A stretch of 64,000 nt of DNA. Origin: Shewanella sp. c952 (GTDB lineage: Bacteria > Pseudomonadota > Gammaproteobacteria > Enterobacterales > Shewanellaceae). Shown here in pieces: positions 59,070 through 64,000 of the stretch (its first letter is position 1; every line of letters starts with the position of its first letter). The translations under genes were made by a program, and so were the position numbers. The stretch spans positions 1-64,000 of the forward strand of contig NZ_BPEW01000007.1 of NCBI RefSeq assembly GCF_019654975.1, in the 5' to 3' direction. The notes below the pieces were generated by a model, which worked only from the letters and a program-made list of their open reading frames with translations, did no database searches and was not told where the DNA came from.

Positions 59070-59774
59070 TTACTGACAGGCTGTTTCTAATGCCAGCTCA
59101 ATCATGTGATTAAAGGTTAACTGACGAGCCTCTGCACTGGTCTCTTCGCCAGTTAAGCAGTGGTCAGATACCGTTAGAATTGCTAACGACTCGAACCCTA
59201 GATGGTGGGCTAGGCCATATAGTCCGGCAACCTCCATATCAACACCTAACACGCCAAAGCGTTCTAGCGCTGGGATCATGTCTTCATCGGGGTCGTAATA
59301 CATGTCGCCACTGAATACGTTGCCCACTTTGACATTGAGCTGCTTTTGCTGGGAGATATTGTAGGCTTTGTGTAGTAGATCAAATGTGGCCGATGTCGCC
59401 ATTTGGTAACCGCTACTGCGCTTAGCATTGGTTGGCGAGTCAGTACCAGCGGCTTGCGCTAGAATCACATCGTTAATTTTGACATCTTGCTGTGTAGCGC
59501 CAAGACTACCAACCCGAATGATGCGCTTCACGTTAAAATCAGTGACCAATTCGTGAGCGTATAACACCATTGAAGGGATGCCCATACCGTGTCCCATAAC
59601 TGAAATACGCTGGCCTTTATAGAAACCAGTATAGCCAAACATGTTACGGATATTAGTGACTTCTACCGCGTCATCTAGAAAGTTTTCGGCAATATATTTA
59701 GCGCGAAGCGGGTCGCCAGGCATGATCATCGTCTCGGCAAAATCACCGGCTTTACCATCGATATGTGCAGTCAT
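59070..59774 (-). CDS. deoD: Purine nucleoside phosphorylase DeoD
   Basis: 234 residues from MTAHID at 59772-59774 (GAGGA 7 nt upstream); a longer frame to 59837 is unlikely. Hexameric enzyme that splits purine nucleosides with phosphate. MGHGMGIPS, RVGSLGA, the VDMEVAGLYG substrate loop and SDH with the later Arg (catalytic D and R pair) are in place. Followed by the MFS transporter. Confidence 0.96.
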   Translation of the reverse strand: MTAHIDGKAGDFAETMIMPGDPLRAKYIAENFLDDAVEVTNIRNMFGYTGFYKGQRISVMGHGMGIPSMVLYAHELVTDFNVKRIIRVGSLGATQQDVKINDVILAQAAGTDSPTNAKRSSGYQMATSATFDLLHKAYNISQQKQLNVKVGNVFSGDMYYDPDEDMIPALERFGVLGVDMEVAGLYGLAHHLGFESLAILTVSDHCLTGEETSAEARQLTFNHMIELALETACQ

Positions 59775-59880
59775 GAGTAATCCTCTTTTTTGATTACAAC
59801 CGATACTAATAGCCTGATTGTGATCCGTAGAGGACATAAGTCCGCATAGGCCGATTAATACACTATATCAGCTGTTCGAT

Positions 59881-59914
59881 CACAAAAAAGGCGCCGTTAG
59901 GCGCCATTTTTGTG
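59881..59914 (-). terminator. Terminator downstream of the DUF971 gene
   Basis: GGCGCC, GTTA, GGCGCC (59890-59905) extended by CACAAAAA and TTTTTGTG. Strong in both directions. Confidence 0.9.
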
Positions 59915-59964
59915 AAGTTAAATTGATTGTCATTGGTTGATACGTGACTTAGCTCATTAGATAA

Positions 59965-60020
59965 CCTCAAAGCCACTAAACTCTCGCTGAGCGATCAAAC
60001 CTTTATCCTGATTAGTATTA
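59965..60020 (+). repeat. Fragment of the family 2 element
   Basis: CTAAACTCTCGCTGAGCGA and CCTGATTAGTATTA match the right end of the family 2 copies (with changes). It reaches the DUF971 stop codon. Only the last 55 bp or so remain. Confidence 0.6.
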
Positions 60021-60410
60021 CTTATGATATTTAACCGCCATATCGATAAGTGGTTCGCGGCTGGCTTTTTCAGCGCGCAGACGTGCGAGGTATTTTTCCC
60101 ACAGATCGACTTGATGGGTCGCTAAGTCATACAGCACTTTCCAAGAGAACAGTCCGGTATCATGGCCATCATCAAATACAATTTTAACCGCATAGTTACC
60201 AACAGGCTCAATAGCTGAGATATTAACGTTCTTTTTGTGAGTGACTAGCACCGGATTACCGTGGCCGTGAACTTCAGCTGACGGTGAATACACTCTTAGC
60301 ATTTCACAGCTCAATTGATAGGTTTCACCGTTATCAAAGTGCATCTCTAACTGGCGTGATTTACGCTTCAACTTTAAGGATTCAACATTGGGGCTATTGT
60401 CTTGGGTCAT
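60018..60410 (-). CDS. DUF971 protein
   Basis: 130 residues of DUF971, the fold of the N-terminal domain of gamma-butyrobetaine hydroxylase. LKLKRKSRQLEMHFDNGETYQL, VYSPSAEVHGHG, VGNYAVKIVFDDGHDTGLFSW and LWEKYL are family hallmarks. Stand-alone forms are conserved next to hslVU; some homologues are linked to iron-sulphur cluster proteins. Function unresolved. 100 bp downstream of hslU on the same strand. Confidence 0.88.
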   Translation of the reverse strand: MTQDNSPNVESLKLKRKSRQLEMHFDNGETYQLSCEMLRVYSPSAEVHGHGNPVLVTHKKNVNISAIEPVGNYAVKIVFDDGHDTGLFSWKVLYDLATHQVDLWEKYLARLRAEKASREPLIDMAVKYHK

Positions 60411-60445
60411 AAGTTTGCCAGTAAGTAATTGGGTCTTAAAACAGA

Positions 60446-60481
60446 ATAGCGGTTAAGCACCTAAAAGTCCTTAACCGCTAT
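60446..60481 (-). terminator. Hairpin downstream of hslU
   Basis: ATAGCGGTTAAG (60446-60457) and CTTAACCGCTAT (60470-60481) are perfect 12-bp arms. On the minus strand the tail is TTCTGTTTT, a poor U-tract, so termination may be partial and leave some readthrough into DUF971. Confidence 0.6.
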
Positions 60482-60510
60482 CACTCATTGAGCTTTTACT
60501 CGTCATAACA

Positions 60511-61836
60511 CTATAGAATAAAGCGGCTCAGGTCTTCGTCTTGTACCAAGTTATCCAGGTGTGCTTTGACATAATCGGCATCGACAACGGTAACAGAACC
60601 TGATTTGTCAGATGCTTCATAAGAAAGCTCTTCCATCAAACGCTCCATAACCGTGTGTAGGCGGCGAGCACCAATATTTTCAGTACGCTCATTTACCTGC
60701 CAAGCAGCTTCTGCAATAGCGTCGATGCCAGAATCTTTAAACTCAACCTTAACGCCTTCTGTTGCCATAAGGGCGACATATTGCTCAGTTAGAGAGGCAA
60801 ATGGTTCAGTCAAAATACGCTTAAAATCACCTGCTGATAATGCATCAAGCTCAACGCGGATCGGTAAACGCCCTTGTAGCTCAGGAATTAAGTCAGACGG
60901 TTTGCACATCTGGAATGCACCAGATGCAATAAACAAGATATGGTCAGTCTTAACCATGCCGTGTTTAGTGTTAACCGTACAACCTTCAACGAGAGGCAGT
61001 AGATCGCGCTGCACACCTTCACGAGAAACGTCAGGGCCTGAAGCGTCACCACGTTTACAGATTTTATCAATTTCGTCTAAGAAAACGATACCATGCTGCT
61101 CAACCAATTCAATTGCTTGCTCTTTAAGGTCATCAGCATTCACAAGCTTGGCTGCTTCTTCTTCAATTAGCAGTTTGTAAGCTTCTTTAATTGGCATTTT
61201 ACGGCGCTTACTCGCACCAGGCCCCATGTTCTGGAACATGCTTTGTAGCTGATTGGTCATCTCTTCCATGCCTGGAGGCGACATGATTTCAATACCAGCT
61301 TGTGGCGCAGAGATGTCGATTTCAATCTCTTTGTCATCTAGCTGGCCTTCACGTAGTTTTTTACGGAAAACTTGACGAGTGGAGCTGTCGCTTGGTTTTT
61401 CGCTGTCCCAATCTTCTTTTGGCTTAGGCAGTAGCGCATCAAGAACACGCTCTTCAGCGGCTTCTTCAGCGCGATACTTACATTTAACCATTTGCTCTTC
61501 GCGTGTCAGCTTAATCGCTGAATCGGTAAGGTCGCGAATGATCTGGTCAACTTCTTTACCGACATAGCCGACTTCTGTAAATTTAGTCGCTTCGACTTTA
61601 ATAAAAGGCGCTTTAGCTAGACGAGCTAAACGGCGGGCAATTTCAGTTTTACCAACGCCTGTTGGGCCAATCATTAGAATGTTCTTTGGGGTGACTTCTT
61701 GACGAAGATCTGCAGCGAGCTGCATCCGGCGCCAGCGATTACGCAAGGCGATTGCAACAGAGCGTTTTGCTTTCTGTTGACCGATGATGTGGCTATCAAG
61801 TTCATGCACAATCTCGCGGGGTGTCATTTCAGACAT
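60511..61836 (-). CDS. hslU: HslU ATPase of the HslVU protease
   Basis: 441 residues. AAA+ unfoldase that feeds substrates to HslV. Walker [16 protein letters not shown], Walker [12 protein letters not shown], sensor and arginine-finger regions FIASGAFQM and [10 protein letters not shown], and the C-terminal LSRFIL that docks into HslV. The I-domain lies about 110-240. 50 bp after hslV. Confidence 0.98.
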   Translation of the reverse strand: MSEMTPREIVHELDSHIIGQQKAKRSVAIALRNRWRRMQLAADLRQEVTPKNILMIGPTGVGKTEIARRLARLAKAPFIKVEATKFTEVGYVGKEVDQIIRDLTDSAIKLTREEQMVKCKYRAEEAAEERVLDALLPKPKEDWDSEKPSDSSTRQVFRKKLREGQLDDKEIEIDISAPQAGIEIMSPPGMEEMTNQLQSMFQNMGPGASKRRKMPIKEAYKLLIEEEAAKLVNADDLKEQAIELVEQHGIVFLDEIDKICKRGDASGPDVSREGVQRDLLPLVEGCTVNTKHGMVKTDHILFIASGAFQMCKPSDLIPELQGRLPIRVELDALSAGDFKRILTEPFASLTEQYVALMATEGVKVEFKDSGIDAIAEAAWQVNERTENIGARRLHTVMERLMEELSYEASDKSGSVTVVDADYVKAHLDNLVQDEDLSRFIL

Positions 61837-61886
61837 ATTCTTTCCTCATGCTTAAGCATCAGTCTTAGGTATAAACGATAATTCGC

Positions 61887-62411
61887 TTAGTACTTTAATT
61901 CTTCGATGGTCTTAAATTGGTTGGTGAACACGCAGATGTCACCTGCAATTGTCAGTGATTTTTCAGCGATTTCTAACGCGCTAAGATCGGTGTTCTCAAG
62001 CAGGGCAGTTGCTGCTGATTGGGCAAAGTTGCCGCCAGAACCGATAGCGATTAAGTCATTTTCAGGCTGAACCACATCACCGTTACCGGTAATGATTAAT
62101 GAAGACTCACCATCAGCAACAGCTAATAGGGCTTCAAGTTTGCGTAGCACTTTATCTGAACGCCAATCTTTAGCCATTTCGACCGCGGCGCGCATAAGAT
62201 GACCTTGATGCATTTCGAGTTTGGCTTCGAAACGCTCGAATAGAGTAAATGCATCTGCTGTACCGCCAGCAAAGCCTGCCAATACCTTGTTGTGGTATAG
62301 ACGACGAACTTTTCTAGCATTGCCTTTCATCACGGTATTACCGAGAGAAACTTGGCCATCACCGGCGATAACAACTTGGTTATTACGGCGTACTGATACG
62401 ATAGTGGTCAC
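61887..62411 (-). CDS. hslV: HslV peptidase subunit
   Basis: 174 residues. Threonine peptidase of the heat-shock protease; Thr2 (MTTIVSVRR) becomes the N-terminal nucleophile. [21 protein letters not shown] and [18 protein letters not shown] match the family. It is preceded by a sigma-32 promoter and followed by hslU. Confidence 0.98.
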   Translation of the reverse strand: MTTIVSVRRNNQVVIAGDGQVSLGNTVMKGNARKVRRLYHNKVLAGFAGGTADAFTLFERFEAKLEMHQGHLMRAAVEMAKDWRSDKVLRKLEALLAVADGESSLIITGNGDVVQPENDLIAIGSGGNFAQSAATALLENTDLSALEIAEKSLTIAGDICVFTNQFKTIEELKY

Positions 62412-62467
62412 GATAAATCCTCTTCTCTAGCCAGCGACAATGTGCCTGCTGGTTGACGATATAACCG

Positions 62468-62495
62468 ATATGGGGGTGGTTGAATAAATATCAAG
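62468..62495 (-). promoter_or_regulatory. Sigma-32 (RpoH) heat-shock promoter of hslVU
   Basis: On the minus strand -35 CTTGATA (62489-62495), 13-bp spacer, -10 CCCCATAT (62468-62475). This matches the RpoH consensus (CTTGAAA, N11-16, CCCCATNT) closely. It lies about 57 bp before hslV. Confidence 0.85.
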
Positions 62496-62544
62496 GGGGA
62501 AGCTTAGATTGCAACACGTTATGAGTGAATTCATTTACGTTAGT

Positions 62545-62580
62545 TGCGACACTTAAATCTATATCTGTTCAAGTGTCGCA
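62545..62580 (-). other. Stem-loop after the unknown gene upstream of hslV
   Basis: TGCGACACTT (62545-62554) and AAGTGTCGCA (62571-62580) are perfect 10-bp arms without a clear U-tract. It follows the gene ending at 62605 and may be a transcript-end or stability hairpin. Confidence 0.5.
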
Positions 62581-62604
62581 TTGCCTTACGTCAATATGAC
62601 TCGA

Positions 62605-63744
62605 CTAGTGCTTGATTCGTGTAACAAGTTTTTCCCTTTGTTGCTCGAGTTTATCTAAGGTCATTTGGTGGGCACTAAAAGACGGCATACCTGTACAGAG
62701 GATGTATTTTCCAAGCGGGTTGTAGATATAACTATTTATACCGTCGATAGATAAACCTTTGTCGCAGTCAGTTTGTATGGCTGAGTTAGTTAAAATCGCT
62801 GCATAGCGATTAGCGGTATCTTGGTTCTGCATTAAGGGTGACAGTAAGGTGCTGACTATTTGGCTTGCTGTATCTACGCTGCCATCATCGGCTTGAGCTG
62901 AAGCGATAGTTCTTATGAAATAGGACCATTCACCTAATTTAGCCTTGTTTAGCGATAGCACTTCTGCGGTTATCGGCTTATTCCAACTCGTTGGGAGAGT
63001 CGCAATATTGGGTTCTACTTCGCTTTGGCTGAGTATAACTTCACCAAGCTGCATGTTGACTGAAATTGCAGCTGCACTGACCATTTTATTGATCAGTATG
63101 TGGGTATTGCTAGATACCTCTAGCCAAAAAAGCATATCTTGATCGATTGCTTGAGCTGTGGCTTTTGCTGAACTCGAATTTAGATTTTGATAAACATCAA
63201 GCAGGTAAAGCTTTTGTGCAAACAACAGTTCTTTAAACGGCATGGGATTTATATCAGCATTGAAAGAAGGGCTGTCATGCCAGTTGCTCATTTGCAGTAA
63301 CTGTTGATAGCGATTGATTAGCCAACGGTTGTTAGATAAGAGGGTTTTAAGATCAGTGTTTTTCCTGAGATTAGCGCCGCAGGCCGCCGCAAAATCATCT
63401 TCAGCTAAACAGTTTTCAAGTGGTAAATTAGGCAGAGCATATTGCTGCGTTTTATCGGCACTTAAAACATCTTTGTTTTGTAGATTATGCAGAGATTCGA
63501 GCCCAATTGTTATTGGTGACTTATCTTTGGCGGAGCCAAAACCTAGTGCAAAAATGTAAGCATTGTCATTGTGATTTTTAGTGAGGGTGCTATCGACTTT
63601 TACTATTTGAGTAAGGTAACGCTGTGACTGCTCTGAAGGCGCCACGTCAAGTATATTGATAAGCAATAAGATAAGGTACAACGCAATTGGGGCCAGCACT
63701 ATTGTTAATAAAGCCCATTTTAGCGTAAGTAAGAAGTGGCGCAT
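62605..63744 (-). CDS. Membrane-anchored protein of unknown function
   Basis: 379 residues. One N-terminal membrane helix (about 8-32, KWALLTIVLAPIALYLILLLINIL), then a large domain on the periplasmic side with no recognised family. Four cysteines occur as two pairs: C112 and C122 (NCLAEDDFAAACGAN), and near 328 and 352. It is placed between ftsN and hslV, where many gammaproteobacteria have no gene. The frame, terminator and spacing look real. I cannot name a function. Confidence 0.75.
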   Translation of the reverse strand: MRHFLLTLKWALLTIVLAPIALYLILLLINILDVAPSEQSQRYLTQIVKVDSTLTKNHNDNAYIFALGFGSAKDKSPITIGLESLHNLQNKDVLSADKTQQYALPNLPLENCLAEDDFAAACGANLRKNTDLKTLLSNNRWLINRYQQLLQMSNWHDSPSFNADINPMPFKELLFAQKLYLLDVYQNLNSSSAKATAQAIDQDMLFWLEVSSNTHILINKMVSAAAISVNMQLGEVILSQSEVEPNIATLPTSWNKPITAEVLSLNKAKLGEWSYFIRTIASAQADDGSVDTASQIVSTLLSPLMQNQDTANRYAAILTNSAIQTDCDKGLSIDGINSYIYNPLGKYILCTGMPSFSAHQMTLDKLEQQREKLVTRIKH

Positions 63745-63806
63745 GAACTAGCCCTTTAGTCATTGCTTTGTTTGGATAATGCAGTTTACCTTATTTATTG
63801 AAGATA

Positions 63807-63834
63807 CAAAAAAGCGCTGCTTGGGCAGCGCTTT
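63807..63834 (-). terminator. Terminator of ftsN
   Basis: AAAGCGCTGC (63811-63820) and GCAGCGCTTT (63825-63834) pair across TTGG; a U-tract follows on the minus strand. Confidence 0.9.
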
Positions 63835-63857
63835 AAAATAGTGAATAGGTTTCGAGG

Positions 63858-64000
63858 TTAACTTTCCCAGAACCAGATTTGGCAGCCGTTTGTGCCAGAG
63901 TTTTGTAGCACATGACGTTGTCTTTCTGCATCACGTTTCTTGTCATAAGGACCAAGAACGACCTTGTACCAAATACCGCTTGAACCTTTCACTTTGCGAA
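63858..64000 (-). CDS. ftsN: FtsN C-terminus (SPOR domain), 5' part outside the window
   Basis: The last 47 codons read ...GSSGIWYKVVLGPYDKKRDAERQRHVLQ NSGTNGCQIWFWES, a typical end of a SPOR peptidoglycan-binding domain. It is on the same strand as hslVU and next to them, which is the ftsN position in E. coli. Cell-division protein that triggers septal synthesis. Only the tail is visible, so the name rests on the SPOR motif and context. Confidence 0.82.
   Translation of the reverse strand, partial: RKVKGSSGIWYKVVLGPYDKKRDAERQRHVLQNSGTNGCQIWFWES

Noticed and set aside
60653-61180. 175-codon plus-strand frame inside hslU
   Set aside because: Antisense to the conserved AAA+ core of hslU; composition is that of a shadow frame.

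Overview
The window looks like chromosomal DNA of a Shewanella-type marine gammaproteobacterium. The evidence is the set of genes and their neighbours: a BpfA/LapA-like adhesin beside hemCDXY and cyaA, an OmcA/MtrC-family decaheme lipoprotein, dusB-fis-prmA next to a Wolinella-type fumarate reductase, and rho/trxA/rhlB/gppA. The genus is inferred from remembered gene content and synteny; no search was run. I saw no rRNA, tRNA, CRISPR array, prophage or intact insertion sequence.

Layout. 1-7941: two tandem giant surface adhesins on the minus strand, the downstream one cut by the window edge. Both carry a TAAG site like the one LapG cleaves in LapA. 8206-12257: haem genes hemC-hemD-hemX-hemY. 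12457-20323: cyaA with a consensus CRP site, cyaY, then lptM-lysA-dapF-DUF484-xerC-yigB. 20341-24682: the di-iron repair protein YtfE with an NsrR-like operator, a secreted kelch protein, and an isolated decaheme cytochrome. 25063-27387: prmA, dusB-fis. 27758-32118: a diheme quinol:fumarate reductase locus with two different cytochrome b subunits. 32282-33679: a LysR regulator fused to a GNAT acetyltransferase. 34004-38750: rho, trxA, rhlB and a short GppA-like protein. 39128-43964: an Oar-like TonB-dependent receptor, a periplasmic thioredoxin-like protein, hemB. 44058-52299: an envelope protein-tatD-diguanylate cyclase operon, then ubiE-ubiJ-ubiB-tatA-tatB-tatC. 52548-57781: an arginase-family hydrolase, rraA, a small membrane protein, PAP2 phosphatase, glycosyltransferase and a Crp/Fnr regulator. 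57819-64000: MFS transporter, deoD, DUF971, hslVU with a heat-shock promoter, an unknown membrane-anchored protein, and the end of ftsN.

Most genes are core housekeeping. Common threads are respiration (frd, decaheme cytochrome, Tat export, ubiquinone and haem synthesis), cAMP-CRP control (cyaA and CRP-like sites before cyaA and frd) and surface or biofilm biology (LapG-type adhesins and a diguanylate cyclase). Two families of short non-coding mobile-type repeats sit in the intergenic gaps, one of them directly beside the trxA stop codon.

The items most worth a second look are the paired adhesins with matching protease sites, the two FrdC paralogues that differ at the proton-path glutamate, the LysR-GNAT fusion, and the NsrR-like 11-1-11 operator before ytfE.
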